Shown in pieces: positions 9,019 to 19,247 of a DNA stretch of 22,500 nucleotides. The stretch is from the NCBI GenBank assembly GCA_905221605.1, contig CAJNDS010000998.1:1-22500 (forward strand), written 5' to 3'. This DNA comes from Symbiodinium natans. Taxonomy: Eukaryota; Sar; Dinophyceae; Suessiales; Symbiodiniaceae. The position numbers and the translations under genes are program-made. The notes beneath the pieces were generated by a model that saw nothing but the letters and a program-made list of their open reading frames with translations, searched no databases and was not told the DNA's origin. How positions within the stretch are numbered: position 1 is the first letter of the stretch; each line of letters starts with the position of its first letter.

Positions 9019-10243
9019 TTCGCATCCATCTATCTGCGGGGTGCTATTTGCGATGCCGGGCCTGTCCAAGAATCGGAGACGTGCTGCAAACGAGGCCATC
9101 GGCCGAGTTCCAAGCACTGGGCTTGCAGCCACAATTCCGGAACTGGGGCCGAGAAACTAGTCAAGACACCGCCTGCCACCTACAATCCTCGAAAGTTTGT
9201 AACTGCCAATCTGACACGGCCACACGGCCCAATGTCCTTCACAGGGGAACGGGTCACGATCGTCGATTTTTCCCAATCGCGCCCGGCAGCATTGCCGCAT
9301 GCGGACCGCCCAATGCTCTGCAACTTGTGATTCCGGTTGCCACATGGTTCGGTTTCCAAGTCCGGGCCCAATCGTGTTTACAAGACGAGGGCATTGTCGA
9401 AGAAGGAGAGGAAGGCATTGCAAGGTGCAGGGCAGGTGTGCCTCTTCAATCACCAAGCATCCAATGCAGACCGGCATACAACAAATGGAAGACAAGCGCA
9501 TGAAAGGAGGCAAAGGGTTTTGTTAGCTTTCTGAGGTTGGGATGCTTGAGGGTTCTAGGGTTCGGACAAAATTGTGTGTAAGGTTTGGGTGTTGAGGGCG
9601 GTAATGGTTGAGGGCGGTACTGGTTGAGGCTCTAATTGGTTGAGGGACTGAGGGGTTTAGGGTGCAGGTGTCGACCAGGTAAGGGTTTAGTTTCACTGAG
9701 GGGTTCAGCGGCTTAAGGTTCGTGGGTTTGGCGTTTCGCAGACCACGGGTTAAGGGTACAGGAGTCGAAAGGTTTAGATGTCGAGAGCTTCAAGGGAGAT
9801 GGGGCGGAAAGAACATGCCGATCTCCAGAAGCACTTAGTTTGAGTGACACTCCATGGAAGAAGAACCGACAGCCCGCGTCTCACTGCACATAGACTTCCC
9901 CCCCAATTCTGAGTGTAAGCATTCATGACTTAAGCTTTTGTACCTGGCTTATTCAGCACAGCTCACGCCACCAAGGGTCCAAAGATGTGCTGAGTCCCAA
10001 GTCAAGCTGGTTGTTCTGGAGCTGGACTCATCGCCCCTCGGCCTCTTCGTTTTCTCGGGTGGTGGGGTGTTTTGCCAAGCCCGAAAGCTCTTCAACCGAA
10101 GCCATCAAACCTGCAATCTGTTGAAAATAGCGTCAAGCCTGTTTTCGAAGGATGGTTTCATGGCTGATAAGTATTCAGTATTCATGTACTTCCCAAAGGA
10201 CCCAGAGCTCATTTGGAACCTTGCAAGGCTTGCAAAATCCTGA
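9003..10243 (+). CDS. Two terminal exons, unknown protein
   Basis: The first exon is open from 9003 and ends at GGGCAG|GTGTGC (last base 9435, phase 1). Its middle has strong G/C third positions (GDVLQTRPSAEFQALG) and its end is acidic (DEGIVEEGEEG). The second exon starts at 9957 after CTGGCTTATTCAG in the matching phase and runs to TGA at 10241-10243. It reads CAESQVKLVVLELDSSPLGL and then FSKDGFMADKYSVFMYFPKD, ending in WNLARLAKS. It looks like a folded alpha/beta domain, one of the most convincing coding stretches in the window. No family recognised. The 5' end of the gene is not found: there is no in-frame ATG in the first exon, so further exons lie upstream. The intron (9436-9956) is G-rich and telomere-like. 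Confidence 0.5.
9535..9800. repeat. Degenerate telomere-like G-rich intron sequence
   Basis: Repeated variants of GGTTGAGGG, GGGGTTTAGGG, AAGGGTTTAG and GGTTAAGGG on the plus strand, not in register. They resemble eroded TTTAGGG repeats. They lie inside the intron between 9435 and 9957. Confidence 0.6.
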
Positions 10244-10454
10244 ATGAAGCCTCAAATTCCAAACCATCCGCAGAGATTAGTTGAACCTGAGCTATACGGC
10301 AGAACATGCTCCCAATTCATGTTCACTCAGGTGTGTTTTGAAAAACCCGTAACCCGCAGCCCAGCAACAAAGTGCCACCTGCTTCCCCCCTGTTTCTGCG
10401 GTCTTCAATTCACCTCGGGGCGAGCTTGAGGGCCATACCACAGACCGCAGACTC

Positions 10455-10553
10455 CGACACACGCCCACACGCACACCCCACACCCACACGGCAACACCCA
10501 CACATGCCCAGGCACACACGCGTACTCACGCATGCACACACACGCACACCAAT
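10455..10553. repeat. Imperfect CA-rich simple repeat
   Basis: CACACGCCCACACGCACACC-type sequence, loosely periodic, with A and C dominating the plus strand. Confidence 0.75.
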
Positions 10554-10597
10554 GTTTCTTTCCTCAAGCTTTGCACGTACCAGGTTACCATCACAGT

Positions 10598-10625
10598 CAG
10601 CATGCCTCAGCATGCCTCAGCATTC
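10598..10625. repeat. Decamer CATGCCTCAG, 2.4 copies
   Basis: Two exact tandem copies followed by a partial CATT. Confidence 0.9.
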
Positions 10626-10974
10626 TGAGTTTTTTTGCTACTAGGAGCCCCTTCCCAAAATAAAGGCATGTGAGATTTCGGCATGCAGTGTCACCAGCCA
10701 GGTTCAAGACGAACAGGCTAGCCTCCTTTCCCATGGAGTCGATTGCAGCAGACATCCCCGGCTCGTGCCGTTGCAAGAATGGTTGGCAGTTGCGAGGACA
10801 CAGTCAAGAAGTAGCAGCTGTCGCCTGCTGTCGCCGCAGGGGCACCCTAAACAGGTAGGAGTAACGTCAAAAATAAGTTCGTGAGTGTAAAAGCATATTC
10901 TGGTGTCTCTAATACAGGGGGGTAGAGCCGGGCAGAGTGCTGCGGGGGGACCTCCTCGAGGTCGCTGATACGCT

Positions 10975-11466
10975 TCAGCCCAGAAAAGTATCCCTTCGTG
11001 CCGGCGGTGCTCCAGCGAGCGGTCGGCTTGCCAACGGTGTCTTGGCGTCAAGGGGCCTGTAATTGCCATTAAAACAGTTAAAGCCTTCGCTCTCTTTGTT
11101 GACGCTCTTCTTTCTAACGCTCTTTCTGAGGCGCTCTTGGTGCCTTTGGGCTTTTTTGAGAGCCGAGGACACCTTCACAGAGCTCCCTGAGCTTTTGGAG
11201 AAGATGCTCAGCGCGGACGGCATCTTGGGCTTCGGCTCCAGCGTTCTCAGCGCTGGGGAGACTGTGAGGGTGTCGGGATTTAGGGGCATTTTGGGGGTGA
11301 GAACCCTGTGTGGTCCCGGCCGCTTCCCTGTACAAATGCAAACAAAAAGCAGGGAGAGAAATGCGTTTTGCCAGCTTGACCTGGTGAGTTCTCCGGTACA
11401 TGTAGTAGGCAACCCACAACCCTCGAACGAGTCCTTAAAACCCAGTCGAGCTTCCAAAAGCATCAT
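10975..11466 (-). CDS. Single-frame 163-aa basic protein
   Basis: Opens at tandem ATGs (11464-11466 and 11461-11463) and runs without interruption to TGA at 10975. The N-terminal part includes a hydrophobic run (NAFLSLLFVCICTG, about residues 34-47). This could be a signal anchor, or could instead be intron: a strong acceptor (TTGTTTGCATTTGTACAG) lies exactly there, so the true protein may begin after it with another first exon. The remainder is Pro/Ser-rich and then strongly basic (SALKKAQRHQERLRKSVRKK), with G/C-ending codons, suggesting nucleic-acid or cytoskeletal binding. A second minus frame (11114-11419) also looks helical. It is divergent from the gene at 11581. Confidence 0.45.
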   Translation of the reverse strand: MMLLEARLGFKDSFEGCGLPTTCTGELTRSSWQNAFLSLLFVCICTGKRPGPHRVLTPKMPLNPDTLTVSPALRTLEPKPKMPSALSIFSKSSGSSVKVSSALKKAQRHQERLRKSVRKKSVNKESEGFNCFNGNYRPLDAKTPLASRPLAGAPPARRDTFLG

Positions 11467-11580
11467 GGGTTGTCATTCCAAATCCGAGCCCGAAGCCGTA
11501 CAGGGTCCTAGCGGAACGGACCTCGTGAAGCCCTGCAAAAGTTATAGCCCTGAAAGGGGGCCTTAGAACGGCCTTTTCAA
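11467..11580. promoter_or_regulatory. Putative divergent promoter region
   Basis: 114 bp between the minus-strand ATG (11466) and the plus-strand ATG (11581). I see no canonical TATA box. Its status as a promoter rests only on the two gene models. Confidence 0.3.
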
Positions 11581-13047
11581 ATGCGCACTCCTGAGTTTCC
11601 AATCCCAGGCCGCCAGCGAGCTGCTGCTGCAGAGAAGCGTCTCCAGCAAGGTACGTCCACGCGCCGTACGCAGAGGTCCGGGTCGTACTCGGTGGGATCT
11701 GCATGGAACTCTTTAGGCCTGGCATTCTGACATCTTAATCGTCCCCACTCGCCTTTTCCAACACAGAACACCAAAGCTTGTAGACTGACAAAGCTTCAGT
11801 GAGCCCCGTGACACCGCAATCTATGAGCTCCTAGCCCACGACCCCTACAGCATAGTCCAGCACTCGCCCGCGTCGGCACAAATCGCACCACTTCAAAGCC
11901 AAGAAGTTAAATCGCGAATCCAGACCCCTGAAAGCCTGCAACTTCCTCGCCCCGTGCTCGCCCACAACAAGTTTCGGCAGGCAAGAGAAATCGAAATCCG
12001 TCGAGCCCATACACTGGCGAAGACGCGGGTCCAAAGCCCTGGGGTATTGCGAGCGTTTCTGCGGGAGTTTGAGATGCCGACGTTTGCAGAGCTGTGTAGG
12101 ATGTCCGATGAGCTTTTGGGAAGGGATACTGGAGAGGGGAGAGTGATGTTGGGAAATGCTTTGCGGATTGCCAAGAGGCTTTTGGAGAGACGGGGATGCT
12201 TGGCATGTTGTGGATGGATTAAGCTTGGGGCTCCAGGGAGGCAGCAAATCGGGGCGGGGGGGGTTGAGAGCCGGCTGGAGTCCCTCCCCGAAATCTGGTT
12301 CAGAATTAGAGTTCTTTTTTGCCTCTTGGTGCTCTGAGTCCACCAGATCTTGACTGTTCTGTAGACATCCGTACCGTAGACTCCCGCTGCACCCCAATCC
12401 AAAGATATCCGAGCCCTAAGGCTTGAAAGCCCCCAGGCCGCCCAAGCCTCATCCGAGGAATCTTGGAGCACTTGGGCGAGGGCCTCTTCAACTGTGCTTA
12501 CGAGCGCTCCATGTAGCCGCGGCAGTTTCAGAGCTCCGCTACCTTCTTGACATAAACACCCTCAGAAGCGACAGCAACAACGTGACTCAGACCCAATCCC
12601 GTTGAAGGATGTCGAGAGCCCCTTCAAAGTTTGTGGGTACGCTCTCCTTAACTCCGGAGCATTAACCTCTGCTACGCACTGCGAATCCCAACTGCTACCC
12701 AGCGGCACCCTAGCACCAGTTCAGAGGGTGGGTGGGATAGAGCTCAGAGCTGCATTCATAAAGATACAAAACATGCAAAGTCGGATGTGCTCAGCCAACT
12801 GGTTACATCTCGGATGCTTCGAACGGAAACTAGAGAGTCACGTTTGTGGACAAACCATTTGCCCGCCTCGACAGCTGCGGCAAAGCTCAGCAAACTGCCG
12901 CTGTACAGGCAAACGGAGATAAGCTTCTGTGCTGGCCTTGCTCGCCCACATGCAAACATGCGGATCATAATTGCTGTTGATTGGCACAGCTTTGTCTCAA
13001 GTTTCACAAGTCACGTTTCACTTGCACGACGTTTTCATGATGGTTGA
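11581..13047 (+). CDS. Four-exon gene model, helical protein
   Basis: Exon 1 (11581-11650): ATG, MRTPEFPIPGRQRAAAAEKR, ending at a strong donor CAGCAAG|GTACGT in phase 1. Exon 2 starts at 11835 (CTATGAGCTCCTAG acceptor, phase 1) and carries the best coding stretch: NKFRQAREIEIRRAHTLAKT, then LRAFLREFEMPTFAELCRMS and LGNALRIAKRLLERRG, amphipathic helices. Its donor is either T|GTAGGA (12095) or T|GTTGTG (12206); both are phase 1. Exon 3 (12437-12512) reads RPSLIRGILEHLGEGLFNCA. Exon 4 (12720-13047) reads SDVLSQLVTSRMLRTETRES to a TGA. The predicted product is 244 or 281 aa. No family recognised. Exon 4 has a competing minus-strand frame (12756-13007), and three minus-strand frames are open over exon 2, so exons 1-2 are firmer than 3-4. 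Confidence 0.45.
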
Positions 13048-13203
13048 ATCAGTTGAAAGTTTGGGGCCGTCCGCAGACTGCACAAAGTGTGTCCTGCTCC
13101 CAGAATCTTCCCCCACCTAAATCCCAAAGCAGCAGGCAGGCCGCCGTAGGCAGGACAAAAACTCAAGTTTTGGGGCGTTAGTTTAAACTTGTAGGGACGA
13201 GGC

Positions 13204-13386
13204 ATGTTTGACCCCCTACAACCGCAGGACACTGCAGGGAGCTGGAATGGCACTCCAGGTTTACATATTGCACAGAGGACTCCCCAGCAGCAGATAAAGC
13301 CGCAGTCTTTGGTTGAACAGCCAAATTCAAGCTTGCTCATCTGTGTGAACATGTATATATGTATGCATATATATATACATACATAA
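13204..13386 (+). CDS. Short ORF, uncertain
   Basis: From ATG 13204 a frame reads MFDPLQPQDTAGSWNGTP and stays open for 60 codons. The last dozen codons run into an AT-rich palindromic patch and are not protein-like. On the opposite strand a 105-codon ORF starts at a true ATG (13350-13352) and is Cys-rich (CGFICCWGVLCAIC). Only one, if either, is real. I cannot choose between them from sequence alone. Confidence 0.2.
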   Translation: MFDPLQPQDTAGSWNGTPGLHIAQRTPQQQIKPQSLVEQPNSSLLICVNMYICMHIYIHT

Positions 13387-13388
13387 TA
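13347..13388. repeat. AT-rich imperfect palindrome
   Basis: ATGTATATATGTATGCATAT followed by ATATACATACAT forms an imperfect inverted repeat centred near the TGCA. It is able to form a hairpin or cruciform. Confidence 0.7.
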
Positions 13389-13769
13389 CGCTTCAAACTA
13401 ACTGCCAACAGTTAACACACACACACACACAAGCACACACAAAACTTTGGTGTTCCTTGAAAGCTCCACGGCATGAAGTCAGTGGGCACCACAGGCACCC
13501 CTAGACCCTGCTCTGAACCCTCTGAGCCCTGCACTGACCTACGAGAGAAGATGGCGTTGGGTTGAGGCTTTTGGGGCTTCGATTCGAAGAAGGCTCTCGA
13601 TAATCACTCTATCTGAATCTGGTCCCCGAATTAAAATGGAGTCCCAAAGGACTTCAATCCATGAACACACAGGCGCCTCAAGGAGTTCGAATCTGGCAGT
13701 TGCAAATGGGACATGGCCTGGCTTCTAGGTGTCAGGCGTGCATCCCTATGTTATAAGGTGTGCGTGAAG
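13389..13769. other. Non-coding with short CA tract
   Basis: A (CA)n run at 13414-13431 with a short continuation to 13441. No coding frame is supported in the rest. Confidence 0.55.
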
Positions 13770-15082
<1,313 letters not shown>

Positions 15083-15156
15083 CAAGACCAAGGCTAAGGG
15101 GCTGCAGGGTTCCAAACTTCGTGGAACACTCTTTGGGATTGCGCGAGCTTTTTAAG

Positions 15157-15384
15157 GATCTAAGAGGAGGGTCAAGCTGGTGCTTCTGGCCCGGGAAGTC
15201 CTCCCGTCAGCTGGCAAATGCCATGTCCGGCCTCAACGAAGGTGTGATAAGCCGGGCCTCAATCGTGGCGCAGTTTGGCAGGTTGGCAGGTCGAGGAGCT
15301 GCTTTTATGCTTTTGATGGGCTTAGGGCAAGGTATCGCAGGATTGACACTGGCAGCTACCACTGACACTTGGAATTCATGTTGA
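15157..15384 (+). CDS. Candidate terminal exon with hydrophobic segment
   Basis: After a T-rich acceptor (GCGAGCTTTTTAAG) the frame reads DLRGGSSWCFWPGKSSRQLA, then NAMSGLNEGVISRASIVAQF, and a Gly/Ala/Leu-rich hydrophobic run (AAFMLLMGLGQGIAGLTLAA) that could cross a membrane, ending TDTWNSC and TGA at 15382-15384. Codons are strongly G/C-ending. The frame stays open upstream into the TG array (FVEHSLGLRELFK), so the exon may begin a little earlier, but no ATG exists. Upstream exons would have to lie beyond the 1.3-kb TG array, which would make that array intronic. No family recognised. Confidence 0.48.
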   Translation, partial: DLRGGSSWCFWPGKSSRQLANAMSGLNEGVISRASIVAQFGRLAGRGAAFMLLMGLGQGIAGLTLAATTDTWNSC

Positions 15385-16450
15385 GCGGGGTGCCAGTGCT
15401 ACACTGCGTCACTACGCCACCGGCACGTGTTTTCACCAGCGCACAGGTGTGGCTGGTTCCAGTGTTTTCAGGTGTCTGGGTTAAGTATTATTTTTGCGTT
15501 TAAGGCTATGTGTGCAGCCAGTGGGAACCAGCCACGCGCATGTTCATACGCGCGTGTGTTGATAAACAGTGCTTGCGGGGCTACGCGGCTGGATTCTCAA
15601 TCACACCTCGTGGTGACGTGTCTTTCCCGTTTCAACGCTCAGATGTTTCAGCTGCCAGCAGCTAGCTAGAGTTGAGGGTTCGGTCTGGAGTCTCGATTGC
15701 GAAGCGCTGCCGGTTTACATGGCTTCTGCCTCCCTGAACCGAACTCTGCTGACTCTCAGTGACTCCCCGTACAAGCCGAACTCCTCACTCCAAGGTGCGC
15801 AGAGCCCCCGGCAAATCTGAGCTTCTCTGAGTCACCTCATTCCCCGAACCGTCTGAACCCACCAATCTTTTTTAGAACGCTGCATATTGGGTTTAGGCTA
15901 CTCTGAGCCAAATCCATGCTCAGATCTAGCAGATACTAGGCATTTCAAGTCTAGCACGTAGCGTGCGTCAGCACAAGAGAAGGTACCTGATCCGAGTTGT
16001 GCCGGAACCCCCTCCTCGGCGCCGGCAACACCGTCCGAGACGGAGGCAGAATGCGGCGGTCCCCTCCCCCTCCAAGCCCTAAACCCTAAACTCCTAAACT
16101 CCGATCCTCAGGCAAAGTTCAATTTTTTTGACAAGAGACTTGAAGGTCCTTCGACGATTCGAGACACTATAGCTCCTAAGACCCTTAAAACTTAGAGACC
16201 TTCAACCCCGAATCCAAACATGCTGGCGTTGCCTTCGTGACGCCTTCTGCAGACAGCCGCAAGTTCTTGGGAGGAGATGCGACAGCTTGAGGTGCGCCAA
16301 CAAGCCCAAGCCAAGCCCAATTCAAGGGAGCAGCTGTTGAGGGTTTGGGGGGGTGCTTCGAGGGGCATGGGGCTGTCTGGAGAAATTGGGATTGAGGTGC
16401 CCTTGCCGGGTTTCGCGGTTTCGACTTGAATGTTTCCCGGTTCATGCTAG
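15385..16450. other. Gene-poor stretch with telomere-like motif
   Basis: The best frame is 15427-15669 plus (about 80 codons, GTG start, Ala/Cys/Ser-rich), weakly protein-like. At 16075-16102 there are two near-perfect CCCTAAA units followed by CTCCTAAACTCC, an interstitial telomere-type sequence. A minus-strand frame at 16185-16463 is open but Pro/Lys-rich without clear bias. Nothing else is supported. Confidence 0.4.
16075..16102. repeat. Interstitial telomere-type heptamers
   Basis: AGCCCTAAACCCTAAACTCC followed by TAAACTCC: two intact CCCTAAA units plus decayed copies. Confidence 0.8.
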
Positions 16451-17140
16451 CAAAGTCTTCCACACCTCTTCAAGTTTCAAAGCCAAAGCATACTGAGTTC
16501 CTGCCTGGCAGCTGTTGAGATCCAGATTTTTGAATTGACTCCAAGAGCTACGTCAGCTACGTGTATACCAGCAACTAGGTGCTTCTGGAAGTGCCACATT
16601 CTGGAAGGCCCACTGTTCTCTCGTGAAACACTTCGCAGGCCCAAGTCCTTGAGAAGTAAAATCCTCAACTCCCCCCAAGCCGGGAGGACGCTCAAAACGA
16701 CAGCCCCCAGGCCCAGCCCCAGTCAGACCCCGAACAAGACTCCGACACGCTCAAAAACCCGTGTTCAGCGCTTCTTACGTTCAGGTACATGTGCGGAGCA
16801 TCAAGAGCAGGGAGGAACGACAACTCTTCCTTTCAAAAATTCCGCAGGCGGAGGGGGCGGGTGCAGGTTCTTAGGTTCCAAGGCCAAGGGCCGCAAGCGA
16901 CTTTCAGGTGCAAAGGTGCCTGACACTGCTTTACTTCGGTTTTTAGAGAGACATGTAATGTATCAAACTGCCAGAGACAGTGAATCCGAAGTCCCAATTC
17001 TTTCATTTGCACTCACTCCCCAAAGTCAACGAACACCTACATATACTGGACACGACACTCTGGAAGCCGATGAGCCTACAGACCCATATCAGACTCCACA
17101 TCATCCTCCACCTCTCGAGCATGGGGCCTCTGGGGTTTAG
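16451..17140 (+). CDS. 230-codon open frame, disordered basic protein
   Basis: The longest stop-free frame outside the simple repeats. It is bounded by TAG at 16448-16450, which also forms a possible acceptor (CATGCTAG), and TAG at 17138-17140. There is no ATG before a Met about 160 residues in, so it is an internal-to-terminal exon or has a short 5' exon. The product is low-complexity and basic: Pro/Thr/Ser/Lys-rich (SQTPNKTPTRSKTRVQRFLR), a Gly5 run, SKAKGRKRLSGAKVP, then an acidic/Pro-rich end (EADEPTDPYQTP). This suggests a disordered nuclear-type protein, but composition alone is weak evidence. A natural acceptor inside (TTACGTTCAG near 16780) could shorten it. Confidence 0.45.
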   Translation, partial: QSLPHLFKFQSQSILSSCLAAVEIQIFELTPRATSATCIPATRCFWKCHILEGPLFSRETLRRPKSLRSKILNSPQAGRTLKTTAPRPSPSQTPNKTPTRSKTRVQRFLRSGTCAEHQEQGGTTTLPFKNSAGGGGGCRFLGSKAKGRKRLSGAKVPDTALLRFLERHVMYQTARDSESEVPILSFALTPQSQRTPTYTGHDTLEADEPTDPYQTPHHPPPLEHGASGV

Positions 17141-17296
17141 GGCTCAGAGGCCGCACTCTCAGAAGAGGCTCCATATGAGTTTTAAGCGTACTCGTAGTGT
17201 CGCGCGCGCCCACGAACTTTCTATTCGATAAGCTGCGCCCTATCCTTCTGTAGAGGCACTGCGTAGAAAGCAAGGAGAGGGCTGTCTTTTCTCAGA

Positions 17297-17647
17297 ATGG
17301 GCGCGGAGGGGGCCCTAGGGAGTCTCGGGAGCTGCAGTGATGTTTCATTGCTTACATGGGCCCCCCAAAATTTTGTACAGGTGAAATCCAGAGGTTCTTC
17401 CGTATATGGATTCTCGGTTTTTGTTCCGTGGATTGTCGGGATGAACCATCAGTGGTGCAGGGCATGGGCTGAATCTAGACGAAGCTCCCTTGATTGCGAA
17501 CGTTGTCGACTTAAGTCTCGTATGAGGAGGGTCCAATACGTAGGCTTACGGTTTCAGTTTTGGGCTGTGGTTTCTGTCAGGCAGTTTGATGATGACAACA
17601 GCGTGCTTCTGTCAGGCGACGCGGGCAACTCTTGTCCAGCCTCTTGA
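17297..17647 (+). CDS. ORF from ATG, possible first exon(s)
   Basis: ATG at 17297 opens 116 codons to TGA at 17645-17647. An internal TTTTGTACAG|GTGAAATCC could act as a donor after codon 28 or, alternatively, as an acceptor. The segment after it is aromatic and basic (FSVFVPWIVGMNHQWCRAWA, then SRRSSLDCERCRLKSRMRR) and includes a C-x2-C. Codon bias is weaker than in the best exons. A minus-strand frame (17345-17536) is also open. No family recognised. Confidence 0.3.
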   Translation: MGAEGALGSLGSCSDVSLLTWAPQNFVQVKSRGSSVYGFSVFVPWIVGMNHQWCRAWAESRRSSLDCERCRLKSRMRRVQYVGLRFQFWAVVSVRQFDDDNSVLLSGDAGNSCPAS

Positions 17648-17792
17648 CTGGATGTGAACCCCGAACCCTGAACCTATACATACGATATTCGAAACAATTC
17701 GTGATGCCGAGTTTGGCATTGTGGGCTGTCCAATTTGTACAATCGGGATGAAGGCCTGCTAACAGCCAGCCCTATTGTCTGCCGACATGGAA

Positions 17793-18314
17793 TCAGACAG
17801 GTCCAATCCTCAAGCCATGCACCTGACCTTGAGCCTGAAACCTCCAAAAAGCCAGGAATCTCAGGACACACATATTTGGGACTTTCTTCAGCCGCACACC
17901 GAACCTTTGAACCCTGACATCCAACACACCCCAGATTCACTCCCAAACGGGGCCGCGTAAACCTCGCATCCGTGGACCCGTATTGTAGCTCCACTTTCTT
18001 GGCAAGCCATCCCTTGACCCTTAAAAGCCTTATACCTTGAAGCACAAGCACATGCAGAACTGGAGCCGGCTATCCCCGTGAAACGCAAGGTACGTGAAGG
18101 CCAAGCGGGGAGCTTCGAGAACAGCACCTCGTGGCTGATGAGCGCCAGCGATTGGGAAAGATAGTTGGCTTGAGCCACTTTGTAAATTCAACTTTCGGAG
18201 GGTCTCGAGCCTAAACCCAAACTCTTCTACGCGCTTTGCAACATATGCCCACGGAAGATGACAGAGGCCCTCCCCGCAGGTACGACACTGTTGGCACCTG
18301 CTTCTGACTGTCAT
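17793..18314 (-). CDS. Two-exon gene, Cys-rich N-terminus (106 aa)
   Basis: Exon 1 (18314-18036, 93 codons) starts at an ATG preceded by an in-frame TAG and begins MTVRSRCQQCRTCGEGLCHL, a C-x2-C-x2-C-x4-C cluster followed by His. It then continues KRVEEFGFRLETLRKLNLQ and a hydrophobic, basic C-terminal half. Codons are strongly G/C-ending. It stops exactly at a strong donor, TTCAAG|GTATAAGG (phase 0), where the next in-frame codon would be a stop. The best second exon follows a pyrimidine-rich acceptor (CTTTTTGGAGGTTTCAG) and adds 13 residues to TGA at 17793. The metal-binding role is inferred only from the clustered Cys and His. Two other minus frames are open over the same region, but this one has ATG, donor and bias together. 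Confidence 0.5.
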
Positions 18315-18777
18315 CTATCGTGATCGTTCTCTCTGTCTCGGGTTCGTTACTTCACACCCACAAACCCAGACGCCCGAACTCTGAACCTAATGCCCACAGA
18401 ACAGCCATCGACTCTGAAAGCTAGTCCCCGGAGGCTTCTGAGTTTAAAATCCCTGCTGGCGTATCCTTCACAGCCTCTGGCCGGAGCCCCTCGAAAACTC
18501 AAACTCAGCATTGGGGATTTCGAAAAAGATCTAAGAAAGCTTTTCAGACCCTGAAGCTTCTCGCACTTTCAGCTTGGCTCGAGCTGGGCCCTCCACACGG
18601 GGTAGCGCAGACTGTCCAGCAGGCGGCGTGCCAAGGCCTGTGCTCACGTGTCTGTCAAAGGCTCTTGTGGAAGTCTTGGTTCGATAGAGTGGGTCAGAGT
18701 TCGTCTGCAAAGATGCCGAGTAGCTGCTGTGGGAGTGCTGGTGCTGCAGGAGTATCGATGTATGGAGTGCTTGGCTG
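18315..18777. other. Intergenic; minus-strand open frame
   Basis: C-rich text with degenerate CCCGAACTCTGAACCT motifs (18345-18395). A minus-strand frame at 18531-18845 (from a TTG) is protein-like in its last 50 codons (FDRHVSTGLGTPPAGQSALP) and could be further coding sequence of the neighbouring minus gene in another frame. I could not place splice sites to include it. Confidence 0.35.
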
Positions 18778-19247
18778 TCATTTTTTGTTGATGTATGGTT
18801 CCTGGTGCAGCGCCGTTTCTTCCTTGAGGTGCAAGCAGAGTGCAAGGAAGTCTACGCAATTCAGCAACCCTTCTAGAATTACTGTCAACACACACACACA
18901 CACACACCCATACACACACACACACACACATCGGGTGTTGGTATCCATGTTGCTTGGACAGCTGCTTGGGCTCACCGGCAAGCCTTGAAGGCGAAATTGC
19001 CACATGAAACTGAGAACCACTGCACCAATTGCTATCTACATCCACATCATCAGCCCACATCCCGAGACCTCGAATTCACGCCGAGCACACCCCGGCCTCG
19101 ACCCTGAAGACGAAGCCCAGCAATAGGGCAATGCTGTTTAACGATCTCGATGTCGTAGCGCTTGTCGTAGCCCTCACTCCTTACAACGTCCCCTAGCTTC
19201 ACAGTCGAGACTCCACACAAATCCGAACCCAAACCCCAAAAATGCAT
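18778..19247 (-). CDS. Three-exon gene model (98 aa), unknown
   Basis: Exon 1 (19247-19080): ATG, reading MHFWGLGSDLCGVSTVK then LGDVVRSEGYDKRYDIEIVK and QHCPIAGLRLQGRGRG, very protein-like; donor CTCGGC|GTGAAT, phase 0. Exon 2 (19009-18976): acceptor GTGGTTCTCAG, FHVAISPSRLA, donor TTGCCG|GTGAGC, phase 1. Exon 3 (18872-18778): acceptor AATTCTAG, matching phase, reading GLLNCVDFLALCLHLKEETA to TGA. Introns are 70 and 103 nt, and the second contains a (CA)n tract. An alternative start for exon 2 is an ATG at 19060 in the same frame (MWADDVDVDSNWCSGSQ), which would make a separate 59-aa product. No family recognised. The gene is divergent from the plus-strand gene at 19315. Confidence 0.48.
18889..18931. 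repeat. (CA)n tract inside an intron
   Basis: Two CA runs separated by CCCAT, about 43 bp, within the second intron of the minus-strand gene. Confidence 0.93.

Larger units (their letters stand above)
10244..10974. other. Mostly non-coding; CA-rich patch
   Basis: Directly after the TGA at 10241-10243 an ATG opens the same frame for another 61 codons (to 10429), with no strong codon bias. About 10455-10553 is CA/CCCACAC-rich. Tandem CATGCCTCAG units lie at 10601-10624. The rest (10640-10974) shows frames open on both strands but nothing I can support. It is probably 3' untranslated and intergenic DNA for two convergent genes. Confidence 0.45.

Noticed and set aside
11831-12471. 188- and 192-codon minus frames
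   Set aside because: Ser/Pro-rich, without start or splice context, and antisense to the amphipathic plus-strand exon. Judged shadows, with moderate doubt.
17735-17960. Plus frames including ATG 17787 (MESDRSNPQAMHL)
   Set aside because: Antisense to the minus gene's intron and second exon, with no upstream exon or donor. It reads well, so it is kept only as a note.
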